Assembly (NCBI GenBank): GCA_050290785.1
Contig: JBNKIR010000030.1
Coordinates: 1-37,434, forward strand
Origin: JAAGZL01 sp050290785
Lineage (GTDB): Bacteria > Pseudomonadota > Gammaproteobacteria > Chromatiales > Chromatiaceae
Direction of reading: 5' to 3'
DNA: 37,434 nucleotides
Shown here: positions 23,924-32,379 of the stretch, piece by piece
How the letters are laid out: each line of letters starts with the position of its first letter
How positions within the stretch are numbered: the first letter of the stretch is position 1
Translations under genes and position numbers: made by a program
Notes under the pieces: generated by a model
The model's database searches: none
Told to the model about the DNA's origin: nothing
What the model saw: the letters and a program-made list of their open reading frames with translations, nothing else

Positions 23924-26452
23924 ATGGCAGACTTGGGGAAAGAGAAGATGTTTGGAGCTGCAAAACTAAAAGAAATGGTTGCAAAGGCCGCCCCTGCTGA
24001 TCACGCAAGAGGTGGAGTGGCCTCAAAATTAACCGTCTCCGTCCTTGTTATAGCTGTTGCTACCTTTGCCGCTTGCTGGTTTACATTCCAGGTGGTTGAG
24101 GTCGTAGAGCAGGGGCGAAGCAGAGATCGTGAGGTCATGGTCGGTGCCGTAGGGGTGGCCAACAATATCTCCAGCCAGATCCGCATCTATCGACAGTTAT
24201 TGAATTCCATGTCTAAAGATGGACGGTTGTTGGCGGATTTTGCGGCCAACGACAGATCACTGTTGCAAACCAGGGGCCAGGAACTGCAGAAAAAACTGCC
24301 GGGGACCATGTACGTGAGATTGCTCCCAGCCGGATGGGATGAGCTGGATACCGGAATCGGTCCCAAGCTGGGTTTTGCATCTCTGGCCATGTTGAGGAGG
24401 GTAGAGGGCAGCGGTGTGGCATCCGCTGCGGAGGTGCACCAGTTCAGATCTGAACATCAGCATGTTGCCATAGCAGCTCCAGTGATCAATAGCCAAAACG
24501 GACAGGTTGTGGGTGTGATCCATCTATCACTGCCTATGGATATCATCAATCAGTCCATAGCGGTGGTGGGAAAGGACAACGGATATGTAAATATTCAACA
24601 GGTTGTGGGTGACACGCCGCTGGTGCTTGCTACTAATGTTGCCGGTAAGAGTGTTTCAAAAAGGGCGGATGATATTAAGGTCCCAGGTACGATTTGGAGC
24701 ATAGTCTATGAGGCGGGTGATGTAAGTATCAACTGGGGTAGTGGCGTATTTCTGTTCGTAGTGCTTGCGGTCGGATTGATCCTGATTTTGTTGGCTACTG
24801 TGATTATCTTGCGTGGTTTTAAACGCGCATTGGTCAGTGATCAACAGCAGATATTGAGGTCTGTGGAGAGGCTGTTACAGGGTAAACACATGACCGGCTA
24901 TTCCGCAAAGGTGCCTGAGTTGCAGGAGCTTCTGGATCAGTTGGGGCATATGAAACAGGATATGCATAATATGGGTCAACCGAAAGTAACCAGAAAAAGT
25001 AAAATTGACAGATCCACCGGGCTACCCAGGGCCGGGGTCAAAGGGGGGATAGCGGACGCGCCGGAACCTGAGGTCAGAAACACGCTGCCACAGGTAATAT
25101 TTCGCAATTATGATATCAGGGGTGTTGTCAGTCAGGACCTTACCGCGGATGTGGTCTATCAACTGGGTCGTGCCATAGGGAGTATGGCCTATGACGAAGG
25201 AGAGCAGACCGTGATAGTGGCGCGGGACGGACGTAAATCCGGACCTGAACTTTCTTCAGCGCTCTGTCGTGGTCTGATGGATAGTGGCAGGGATGTCCTG
25301 GATATAGGTATGGTTCCTACGCCGCTTCTCTATTTCGCCACTCACTTTCTTGGCAGTAATTCCGGTGTGATGTTGACTGGCAGCCACAATCCGCCTGACT
25401 ACAATGGCCTGAAGATAGTGGTTGCCGGGGAGACCCTGTCAGGGGAGAAGATAAAGGCATTGGGGCAGCGCGTGGCCAGTGGCGATCTTCTGCAGGGGGA
25501 AGGATCCAGGACGGAGCAGGACCTGGCGGGAGATTACCTGAACCGCATTGTGAAGGACGTGCATATTGCAAGGCCTCTTAAGGTAGTACTTGATTGTGGA
25601 AATGGGGTGGGCGGGGTAGTTGCGCCGATACTGTTTAAGCAGATGGGATGCCAGATAGCCGAGCTGTATTGTGATGTTAACGGGGATTTTCCCAACCATC
25701 ATCCTGACCCCTCCAAGCCGGAAAATCTTGCGGCACTGATAAAGGCGGTCAAGGCCAGCAAGGCGGATATCGGGCTTGCGCTGGATGGGGATGGCGATCG
25801 CATAGGCGTGGTTGATTCAGATGGAAATGTCATCTGGCCGGATCGTCTGTTGATGCTATTCGCCATAGATCTGCTTACGCGCCAGCCGGGCGCAGATATA
25901 ATTTACGACGTTAAGTGCAGTCGTCATCTTGCCGGACAGATACTCACCAATGGCGGCAGGCCTATAATGTGGAAGACCGGACACTCACTCATCAAGGCCA
26001 AGATGCGTGAGACGGGGGCGTTATTGGCTGGCGAGATGAGCGGTCACATATTCTTTAAGGAGCGTTGGTATGGTTTCGACGATGGCATCTATGCTTGCGC
26101 CAGACTGCTCGAGATCCTTTCGGGCGATTCACGCAGTTCCGCAGAGGTGTTTGCCGAGTTGCCGGAAAGCATCAGCACACCTGAACTGTCCATGTCGACA
26201 GCAGAGGGAAAGAACTTCGAACTGGTGGAGAAGATGATTGCAAACGGCGATATGCCTGGAGCGAAATTGATCAAGATCGATGGTCTGCGTGCCGAGTTCC
26301 AGCATGGTTGGGGTCTGATGCGGGCGTCCAACACCATGCCGGCGGTGATATTCAGGTTCGAGGCGGATGATGTTAATGGCATGAAGCATGTGCAGGATAT
26401 CTTCAGACAGGAGTTGTTGAAGATTGATCCGGAACTGAAGCCGCCCTTCTGA
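23924..26452 (+). CDS. algC: Membrane-anchored phosphomannomutase/phosphoglucomutase (AlgC type)
   Basis: An 842-residue protein made of two parts. Residues 1-385 hold a membrane helix (about 36-60), an extracytoplasmic domain (about 61-272), a second helix (273-297) and a helical, charged cytoplasmic linker. Residues 390-842 form a full alpha-D-phosphohexomutase: phosphoserine loop TGSHNPP with Ser487, metal loop DGDGDR (621-626), sugar loop GEMSGH (703-708) and phosphate loop RASNT (800-804). It interconverts mannose/glucose 6- and 1-phosphates for LPS and exopolysaccharide. Long AlgC forms with a two-helix N-terminus are known in Pseudomonas, and dut-algC-argB is also the order there. The role of the outer domain is unknown. 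Confidence 0.92.
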   Translation: MADLGKEKMFGAAKLKEMVAKAAPADHARGGVASKLTVSVLVIAVATFAACWFTFQVVEVVEQGRSRDREVMVGAVGVANNISSQIRIYRQLLNSMSKDGRLLADFAANDRSLLQTRGQELQKKLPGTMYVRLLPAGWDELDTGIGPKLGFASLAMLRRVEGSGVASAAEVHQFRSEHQHVAIAAPVINSQNGQVVGVIHLSLPMDIINQSIAVVGKDNGYVNIQQVVGDTPLVLATNVAGKSVSKRADDIKVPGTIWSIVYEAGDVSINWGSGVFLFVVLAVGLILILLATVIILRGFKRALVSDQQQILRSVERLLQGKHMTGYSAKVPELQELLDQLGHMKQDMHNMGQPKVTRKSKIDRSTGLPRAGVKGGIADAPEPEVRNTLPQVIFRNYDIRGVVSQDLTADVVYQLGRAIGSMAYDEGEQTVIVARDGRKSGPELSSALCRGLMDSGRDVLDIGMVPTPLLYFATHFLGSNSGVMLTGSHNPPDYNGLKIVVAGETLSGEKIKALGQRVASGDLLQGEGSRTEQDLAGDYLNRIVKDVHIARPLKVVLDCGNGVGGVVAPILFKQMGCQIAELYCDVNGDFPNHHPDPSKPENLAALIKAVKASKADIGLALDGDGDRIGVVDSDGNVIWPDRLLMLFAIDLLTRQPGADIIYDVKCSRHLAGQILTNGGRPIMWKTGHSLIKAKMRETGALLAGEMSGHIFFKERWYGFDDGIYACARLLEILSGDSRSSAEVFAELPESISTPELSMSTAEGKNFELVEKMIANGDMPGAKLIKIDGLRAEFQHGWGLMRASNTMPAVIFRFEADDVNGMKHVQDIFRQELLKIDPELKPPF

Positions 26453-26497
26453 ATCTAAACGCAGCTGAAAACAAACATAACCGGGAAGCAGATAGAT

Positions 26498-27394
26498 ATG
26501 AGTCTTACCACAGAGCAGGCGCGTAATGTTGCCCATGTGCTGACAGAGGCGTTGCCATATATAAAGAGATTTAAGGGCAAGACCGTCGTGATCAAATATG
26601 GCGGAAACGCCATGGTGGATGAAGAGCTGAAAAACAGTTTCGCCCGCGACATTGTGCTGATGAAACTTGTAGGCATAAATCCGGTGGTGGTGCATGGAGG
26701 TGGTCCGCAGATTGGTGAATTGTTAGGGCGTCTGGGCATGAGCAGTGAGTTTGTCCAGGGTATGCGTGTGACCGACAGCGAGACCATGGATGTGGTAGAG
26801 ATGGTCCTGGGCGGCCTGGTGAACAAGAATATCGTCAATCTGATCAATCAGCATGGCGGTGGCGCCGTAGGTTTGACCGGCAAGGATGGCGGGCTTATCC
26901 ATGCGCGTAAACTGGAGATCAAAAAAGACGCCCCGGATCTGGATGCCTCAGAGATCATAGATCTGGGACATGTAGGCGAGGTCGAGAGTATTGATGCCAG
27001 CGTAGTGGACATGATGGTTAATGGTGGTTTCATACCGGTCATCGCGCCGATAGGAATTGGCCATGAAGGCATTTCATACAACATAAATGCCGATCTGGTT
27101 GCCGGCAAGATGGCTGAGGTGTTACAGGCGGAAAAACTGATTCTGCTCACCAACACTGAAGGCCTGCTGGATAAAGACGGTACATTGTTGACCGGGTTAT
27201 CGGCCTCAAGGGTAGCGGAGTTGGTGGCGGACGGCACTATCCATGGCGGCATGTTGCCCAAGATCCATTGTGCCCTGGATGCAGTGAAGGCTGGAGTTAA
27301 TTCGTCACACATCATCGATGGGCGTGTGCAGCATGCGGTGCTGCTTGAGCTGTTTACCGATGAGGGTGTGGGTACGTTGATCCGTGCCAGATAA
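26498..27394 (+). CDS. argB: Acetylglutamate kinase
   Basis: A 298-residue amino-acid kinase that phosphorylates N-acetylglutamate in arginine synthesis. Visible signatures are VVIKYGGNAM (about 30-39, phosphate site), VVVHGGGPQI (64-73), the substrate block GMRVTDSETMDVVEMVLGG and the C-terminal DGRVQHAVLLELFTDEGVGT. The N-terminal extension (VAHVLTEALPYIKRF) matches the arginine-inhibited hexameric type, so feedback control by arginine is likely. It follows algC by 45 bp; the slmA ATG is 4 nt past its stop. Confidence 0.96.
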   Translation: MSLTTEQARNVAHVLTEALPYIKRFKGKTVVIKYGGNAMVDEELKNSFARDIVLMKLVGINPVVVHGGGPQIGELLGRLGMSSEFVQGMRVTDSETMDVVEMVLGGLVNKNIVNLINQHGGGAVGLTGKDGGLIHARKLEIKKDAPDLDASEIIDLGHVGEVESIDASVVDMMVNGGFIPVIAPIGIGHEGISYNINADLVAGKMAEVLQAEKLILLTNTEGLLDKDGTLLTGLSASRVAELVADGTIHGGMLPKIHCALDAVKAGVNSSHIIDGRVQHAVLLELFTDEGVGTLIRAR

Positions 27395-27398
27395 ATCG

Positions 27399-27998
27399 AT
27401 GAGCAGCAAGGTTCCGCGTAAGCAGCTTATTCTTGAGGCCCTGGCGGCAGAGCTGGAAGGTAATCCCGGTGGTCGTATAACCATAGCGGTTCTGGCGCGG
27501 GCAACCGGCATCACGGAGGCGGCCCTCTATCGCCACTTTGCCAGCAAGGCGCAGATGTTTGACGCCTTGATAGACTTTGCTGAAGAGGCGGTGTTCTCCC
27601 GCATAAATCAGATTCTGGATGAAGAAAAAGACACCGCCACCCGTTGTGCCCAGATCATCTATCTCCTGCTTGGGTTTACGGAACGTAACCCGGGTATCGT
27701 TCGTGTGCTTCTGGGCGATGCCCTGGTGGGTGAGGAGGATAGGCTGTTGTCCAGGGTTGAGAAGTTTTTTGACAGGCTGGAGACGCAGCTCAAGCAGGTT
27801 ATCCGTGAATCCAGATTGCGGGACAATGCCGCAGGGACGATAGCGGTTGAGGACTGTGTGGATATTATGATGAGCTTTATTGAAGGACGTATGCACAGGT
27901 TTCTGCGCTCTCAGTTTAACAAGAGACCTCTTGATGGCTGGGAGAGGCAGTGGAGTATTATCGCGTCCGCTCTATTTAGCGGCCTGGGGACCGCCTAA
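27399..27998 (+). CDS. slmA: Nucleoid occlusion factor SlmA (TetR family)
   Basis: A 199-residue TetR-family protein, close to E. coli SlmA (198). SlmA binds sites spread over the chromosome and blocks FtsZ rings over the nucleoid. The N-terminal RKQLILEALAAELE and the HTH ITIAVLARATGITEAALYRHF (about 27-47) match SlmA rather than a generic repressor, as do the ASKAQMFDALIDFAEE and EGRMHRFLRSQF blocks. I chose the ATG at 27399; a GTG inside argB at 27384 is possible. Its 3' end overlaps the convergent DUF4124 gene by 27 nt. Confidence 0.93.
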   Translation: MSSKVPRKQLILEALAAELEGNPGGRITIAVLARATGITEAALYRHFASKAQMFDALIDFAEEAVFSRINQILDEEKDTATRCAQIIYLLLGFTERNPGIVRVLLGDALVGEEDRLLSRVEKFFDRLETQLKQVIRESRLRDNAAGTIAVEDCVDIMMSFIEGRMHRFLRSQFNKRPLDGWERQWSIIASALFSGLGTA

Positions 27999-28955
27999 GA
28001 CATACCCTTTGAAACCGCTCTTGATCGCTTTGACCTCTTTGCTTTCACAGAATGCGTCGCCACCTTTCGATGATTTGCACTGTAGATCGAAGAATATATG
28101 CTCACCCTGACCATCATCCTTGGCAATGCGGGAAAGGGTAATGCTGATGTCGGCATCCTTTTTCGGTGAGGCGGATGTAATTACCGATTCGCTGGACAGC
28201 TCGACCTTTGTTGTGGTGTGTTTAAGGGTGTACTCTTTCGCTTTTTGCCAGTAGTTGTCACAGGTTTTCGCGTCACTGCAGTCGACGATATAATCGATCT
28301 GTGATGCCTGTGTATCTTTCTTTAGTTCCGGGGATTTCGATGCCCCCAGCTTTTTAAGCTCACGGAATCTTGCTAAGTCTTCCTCCCCCTTCTTCTTGAT
28401 TCTCTCCTTATCCTTTTCCCTGTTGATGATAGCTGCGTAGTTGTTCTTTAATTGCTGTCTGGTACTTGCAATGTCCTTCAAAAGCTTAGCCGATGGCTTT
28501 TTGCCCATGCGCTCCATGGTTGCAGCACTGTCCTGCATGTCGGCCAGCTGTTCCTTGGACTGCTTTATGTTGCTCTTGGTTATTTGGATCATCACATCAA
28601 TGGCGGTGATCTTCCCGTTCATTGCCATGATGATGTCATCTTCGCTACGGAAGGTTCGTAGCAGCACCCGGTCTTCAGCCTTCTGTTTCTCTATTATCTT
28701 CTCCTGCTCCAGCCTTAGCCTTTCCAGCTCCTTTTCCTGCGCGATCTCCGCGGCTGTTTTTGCCCGGTCAACCTTGTTGATTTCGATGCCTTTGTCATTA
28801 AGCTCAGAGCGGGATTGCTGCGCATGTTCCGGAGGTATCTTGTCTGTGTAGTGGGTCTTGCCCTGTTCGTCCACCCATTTGTATAGCTTTGCAGAGGCAG
28901 GGTGGACCAGAAGTATGGTTAAAAAAATACTGTAGGCTAAATGTCTAAATCGCAT
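27972..28955 (-). CDS. DUF4124 domain secreted coiled-coil protein
   Basis: A 327-residue protein with a signal peptide (MRFRHLAYSIFLTILL to about ASA) and an N-terminal DUF4124 domain (KLYKWVDEQGKTHYTDKIPPE). A long charged helical region with many Lys/Glu and Gln (about 65-205) suggests a coiled coil, followed by a C-terminal domain with Cys pairs (VDCSDAKTC and DLQCKSSKGGDAFC) that may form disulfides. It is probably periplasmic and of unknown function. ATGs at 28964 and 28991 would extend the signal peptide; 28955 gives the most typical one. The C-terminal codons overlap slmA on the other strand. Confidence 0.82.
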   Translation of the reverse strand: MRFRHLAYSIFLTILLVHPASAKLYKWVDEQGKTHYTDKIPPEHAQQSRSELNDKGIEINKVDRAKTAAEIAQEKELERLRLEQEKIIEKQKAEDRVLLRTFRSEDDIIMAMNGKITAIDVMIQITKSNIKQSKEQLADMQDSAATMERMGKKPSAKLLKDIASTRQQLKNNYAAIINREKDKERIKKKGEEDLARFRELKKLGASKSPELKKDTQASQIDYIVDCSDAKTCDNYWQKAKEYTLKHTTTKVELSSESVITSASPKKDADISITLSRIAKDDGQGEHIFFDLQCKSSKGGDAFCESKEVKAIKSGFKGYVLGGPQAAK

Positions 28956-29037
28956 AGTGGTCATACTTTGAAAATTCGATAGATATAGCATAGACGATCA
29001 CTATCTGTGAGTGAATAGCAAATGGTTGTAATGAGAT

Positions 29038-30507
29038 TTAATTCTTTTTTGGCGACAACAGCCATCCGAGCACCAGGATGGAGGCAGTCCCAACCAATCC
29101 TAACAGTAACGGGTGTAGTGGTAGAATGGCCCATGGTGGCATAGTGAAAAATTTAGGTAACAGGGTGTTCCATGCCACAATCAGGATGCCGATGGTAGTT
29201 GCTACCTGAGCAGACCAGGTGGTCGCTGTCGGCACCATGAGTCCCAGCAAGAAGAGTCCCAGCATGCCGCCGCCAAACACCGCGGAGATCTGCCACCATA
29301 CATCCAGTGCCGTCTTCACCTCTATCATCAAGAGGGCGGCGCCGGTGCCGACTATCCCGATTACTACGGTGGTCCAGCGTGTTACCGAAAGCAGTGTGCG
29401 ATCATCCGCTCCCTGTTCGTTCCATCTGCGATAGAAATCGATGGCCCAGACCGTAGCGGAAGTGTTGAGGCTGGAGTCCAGGGTGCTCATGCCTGCGGCC
29501 AGCACCGCAGCGATCACGATTCCAACCACCCCGGTAGGCAGTTGGGTAACGATGAAAAATGGAAAAATCTGGTCTGGCTTGGCTGGCAGGTCAGTAGCAG
29601 GTATTGCCTGATAATAGATGAACAACATGGTGCCGATGAGAAAAAACAGGGCCGAGACCGGGATGTAGGTGAGGCCTCCAATCCACATGGAGCGCACAGC
29701 CTCTTTATCTGATCTTGCCGAGAGAAAACGCTGTACATAGTTCTGGTCCACGCCGAAGTTCTTCAGGTTCTCAACTATGCCAAACAACATGACCACCCAG
29801 AATCCCTGAACCGCCAGATCCCAGTCCATGCTGCCCAGAGAGAATTTGCCCTGTTCTATGGCGCTGGCCATGGCCGCACTCATGCCTCCGGGGATGTTCG
29901 CCAATAACAGGATCAGGCAGAGCAGGGCGCCACCCAGCAGGACTATGGACTGTACCACGTCGGTCCAGACCACCGCCTCGAAACCGCCGGCGGCGGTGTA
30001 GGCGATGGTCAGAACCCCCAGGGTCAGGATGACGCTGACCAGGTCCCATCCCAGCAACTGGCTTATCGCCAGTGCTACTAAGTAAAGAACCACAGCGATG
30101 CGTCCCACCTGCAGCATGATCAGGCTGATCCCGGCGTAGGCCCTGGCCCAGTACCCGAAGCGTTCCTCAAGGTGTTGATAGGCGGTGGTCGCCACCCGCT
30201 TGCGATAGAAGGGGATAAAGAAGTATGCGGCGATGATGCAGGCGATGGGAAGACTCAGGGAGAATACGAATGGATTCCAGTTGCTGGCGTAGGACTTGCC
30301 AGGATTGGCCAGGAAGCTGATGCTGCTTAGATAGGTGCCGAGGATGGAGATGCCGATGGCCCAGCCGGGGAGGCGGCGTCTGCCCAGCACATAGGCCTCC
30401 ATGCTGTCGTTGCGTTTTACAAACCAGGCTCCGAATGCGGCGGTGCCCAACAGATATATGATTACGATAAGCAGGTCCGGGATCGGCAGGCTGGTCTGTT
30501 CCACCAT
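29038..30507 (-). CDS. Sodium:solute symporter family transporter
   Basis: A 489-residue, very hydrophobic inner-membrane protein with about 13 predicted helices and the SSS (solute:sodium symporter) layout: GRRRLPGWAIGISILGTYLSS near residue 42, ANPGKSY about 67-73, TAAGGFEAVVWTDVVQ around 170-185 and AAGMSTLDSSLN about 345-356, all family hallmarks. The substrate (sugar, amino acid, urea, proline or pantothenate type) cannot be read from sequence. It follows pyrE on the minus strand with a 36-bp gap, so a shared transcript is possible but not required. Confidence 0.9.
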   Translation of the reverse strand: MVEQTSLPIPDLLIVIIYLLGTAAFGAWFVKRNDSMEAYVLGRRRLPGWAIGISILGTYLSSISFLANPGKSYASNWNPFVFSLSLPIACIIAAYFFIPFYRKRVATTAYQHLEERFGYWARAYAGISLIMLQVGRIAVVLYLVALAISQLLGWDLVSVILTLGVLTIAYTAAGGFEAVVWTDVVQSIVLLGGALLCLILLLANIPGGMSAAMASAIEQGKFSLGSMDWDLAVQGFWVVMLFGIVENLKNFGVDQNYVQRFLSARSDKEAVRSMWIGGLTYIPVSALFFLIGTMLFIYYQAIPATDLPAKPDQIFPFFIVTQLPTGVVGIVIAAVLAAGMSTLDSSLNTSATVWAIDFYRRWNEQGADDRTLLSVTRWTTVVIGIVGTGAALLMIEVKTALDVWWQISAVFGGGMLGLFLLGLMVPTATTWSAQVATTIGILIVAWNTLLPKFFTMPPWAILPLHPLLLGLVGTASILVLGWLLSPKKN

Positions 30508-30543
30508 AGGCTGTTTCCTGATTAGGTCGCTCTTCGGTCTTTG

Positions 30544-31185
30544 TTATATGCCGTACTCAGCACGGTATCTGGTTATGCGCTCCAGGTCCTCTCCGGTGCT
30601 GTTCTGCTGTTCCAGATATCCTATCAGGTCTTGCAGGCGGGTGATGGCTGCCACCGGCATGCCATATTCACACTCGATCTCCTGGATGGCGGAGAGGTCT
30701 CCCTGCCCCCGTTCCTGGCGGTCCAGGGCGATAAATACAGCCGCGGGGGTGGCACCCTGATCTGTAATTACCTGCATGGACTCCCGAATGGCGGTGCCTG
30801 CGGTGATCACGTCGTCGATGATGGCGATCCTGCCCTCGAGCGGATGTCCGACGATATTGCCTCCCTCGCCGTGGTCCTTGGTCTCCTTGCGGTTGAAGGC
30901 GTATGGGATGTCGATGGCGTGGTGATCGAACAGGGCGGCGGCGGTGACCGCGGCCAGGGGGATCCCCTTGTAGGCCGGGCCATACAGCAGATCGAACTCT
31001 ATGCCGGAATCAACTATGGCCCGGGCGTAGAAACGTCCCAGTCGGGCCAGGCTGGAACCGCTGTTGAACAGGCCGGCATTAAAGAAATAGGGACTGATGC
31101 GTCCGGATTTCAGGGTAAATTCGCCGAAGCGCAACACACCGGTTTCCAGTGCGAAGTCGATAAACTCCCGTTGATAATCTTGCAT
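30544..31185 (-). CDS. pyrE: Orotate phosphoribosyltransferase
   Basis: A 213-residue enzyme (E. coli 213) that joins orotate and PRPP to give orotidine 5'-phosphate in pyrimidine synthesis. The PRPP-binding motif is AIIDDVITAGTA (121-132). The flexible catalytic loop shows RKETKDHGEGG (99-109), with Lys100, Lys103 and His105. FTLKSGRISPYFFN (23-36) is the orotate-side signature. It usually lies next to slmA or argB; here two genes and a strand change separate it from slmA. Confidence 0.96.
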   Translation of the reverse strand: MQDYQREFIDFALETGVLRFGEFTLKSGRISPYFFNAGLFNSGSSLARLGRFYARAIVDSGIEFDLLYGPAYKGIPLAAVTAAALFDHHAIDIPYAFNRKETKDHGEGGNIVGHPLEGRIAIIDDVITAGTAIRESMQVITDQGATPAAVFIALDRQERGQGDLSAIQEIECEYGMPVAAITRLQDLIGYLEQQNSTGEDLERITRYRAEYGI

Positions 31186-31242
31186 GGTATCTCCAGTAAA
31201 ACTTGTCTTATTGTCCGTATGCGCGTGTGTGGATGCAACGGT

Positions 31243-31551
31243 TTATTGATTCATGGATGGGAGTCCCAGACTAAACTCCTGCAGATTCGACCCCAGCATG
31301 ATGATGTGACCGGTGTGGCGGGTTATCCCCTCTTCGCTGAAATCGAAGCGAAAGGTGCGGCGCAGACGCAGGCCGTTTACGCTTTTGGCTATTCCGATGC
31401 GGCGTAGGGCCACGGTCTGATCCAGAAACTGCACCCCGCGCATGTCACATGCCCTGGTACATATGGCCGTAGCCAGCTCGCGGGCACGTGCACTGTCCAG
31501 CCAGAACCAGATAATCAGGGTGATCAGAATTAGGCCGGATAGTGAGCTCAT
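31243..31551 (-). CDS. DUF3301 domain membrane protein
   Basis: A 102-residue protein with one N-terminal membrane helix (about 5-19, LSGLILITLIIWFWLDS) followed by a small soluble domain with RACDMRGVQFLDQTVALRRIGI and LRRTFRFDFSEEG, which match the DUF3301 family. The single helix plus basic cytoplasmic tail suggests inner-membrane anchoring. Function is unknown. It lies 57 bp upstream of pyrE on the same strand and diverges from the macrodomain gene, with 42 bp between the starts. Confidence 0.82.
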   Translation of the reverse strand: MSSLSGLILITLIIWFWLDSARARELATAICTRACDMRGVQFLDQTVALRRIGIAKSVNGLRLRRTFRFDFSEEGITRHTGHIIMLGSNLQEFSLGLPSMNQ

Positions 31552-31593
31552 GGATGTTATGCTATGCGGATCATTGATGGAGGTACAGGTTCC

Positions 31594-32091
31594 ATGGATA
31601 AGATAGAGGTTGTACAGGGTGATATTACACGGCTTGAGGTGGATGCCATAGTCAACGCAGCCAATAGCAGTCTGTTAGGTGGCGGCGGAGTGGATGGAGC
31701 CATCCACAGGGCCGCCGGTCCGGAACTGCTGGAGGCTTGTAGGGCGCTGGGTGGTTGCCCCACCGGTGAGGCGCGTATAACCCCTGGGTTCAGGCTGCCG
31801 GCCAAGTGGGTCATTCACACCGTGGGTCCGGTATGGAGGGATGGCCACAGGGGGGAGCCGGAGCTGTTGCGGGCCTGCTATGCGAACTCCCTGGTCTTGG
31901 CCCGTGAGCACGGCGTGAAGAGTGTAGCCTTCCCCGGTATCAGTACCGGGGTGTACGGTTACCCTAAACTTGAGGCTGCAGGGATAGCCCTCGATGTAAT
32001 GCAGGGGGCAGAAGGGTTTGATAAGATCATCGCCTGCTGCTTTTCCCAAGAGGATGCCGAGCTGTACCGTAAGCTGTTGAAGGAGCTGTGA
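31594..32091 (+). CDS. Macrodomain protein, probable O-acetyl-ADP-ribose deacetylase
   Basis: A 165-residue stand-alone macrodomain of the MacroD/YmdB type. ADP-ribose contacts are visible: GDIT (9-12), NAAN (21-24), GGGGVDGAIHRAAG (29-42) and GISTGVYGYP (115-124); Asn24 and Asp34 are the usual catalytic region. Such proteins remove ADP-ribose from acidic residues and hydrolyse O-acetyl-ADP-ribose. I chose the ATG at 31594 because GGAGG lies 10 nt upstream and the upstream in-frame ATG at 31564 adds non-family residues. The stop TGA overlaps the next ATG (TGATG). Confidence 0.92.
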   Translation: MDKIEVVQGDITRLEVDAIVNAANSSLLGGGGVDGAIHRAAGPELLEACRALGGCPTGEARITPGFRLPAKWVIHTVGPVWRDGHRGEPELLRACYANSLVLAREHGVKSVAFPGISTGVYGYPKLEAAGIALDVMQGAEGFDKIIACCFSQEDAELYRKLLKEL

Positions 32092-32360
32092 TGCCTGAGA
32101 AAAACCCCACCCTGCTGCAACGGCTGGATAATACCCCCGTCATAATGTTCGTGATAGTCGCCATCCCACTGGGGATTGCACCCATATTTCCGGAGCCGCA
32201 TCTATGGGGAAAATTGAAGATGCTGGTGGCTGGGGGGCTGGTGCGCCCGCTGGATATCTTCGACCTGTTTATGCACGGAGCGCCAGTGCTTGCGTTAGTA
32301 TTTAAGTTGCTTCGGATGGGGATAATCCGGGCGCAGGGAGATGTTAAGCAGCCTGATTGA
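32091..32360 (+). CDS. Small hydrophobic membrane protein, unknown function
   Basis: An 89-residue protein with two predicted membrane segments (about 17-33, VIMFVIVAIPLGIAPIF, and about 63-77, HGAPVLALVFKLL). The loop between them has EPHLWGKLKMLVAGGL and RPLDIFDLFMHG, which look like conserved positions. I do not recognise a characterised family. The ATG overlaps the macrodomain stop (TGATG), so the two are translationally coupled. It ends 19 bp from the convergent trmB stop. Confidence 0.7.
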   Translation: MPEKNPTLLQRLDNTPVIMFVIVAIPLGIAPIFPEPHLWGKLKMLVAGGLVRPLDIFDLFMHGAPVLALVFKLLRMGIIRAQGDVKQPD

Positions 32361-32379
32361 AGCGGCCGAAATCTTCGGG

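Noticed and set aside
30541..31407. 288-codon plus-strand open frame opposite pyrE
   Set aside because: It is the shadow of pyrE and part of the DUF3301 gene; no recognisable domain and no ribosome-binding site.
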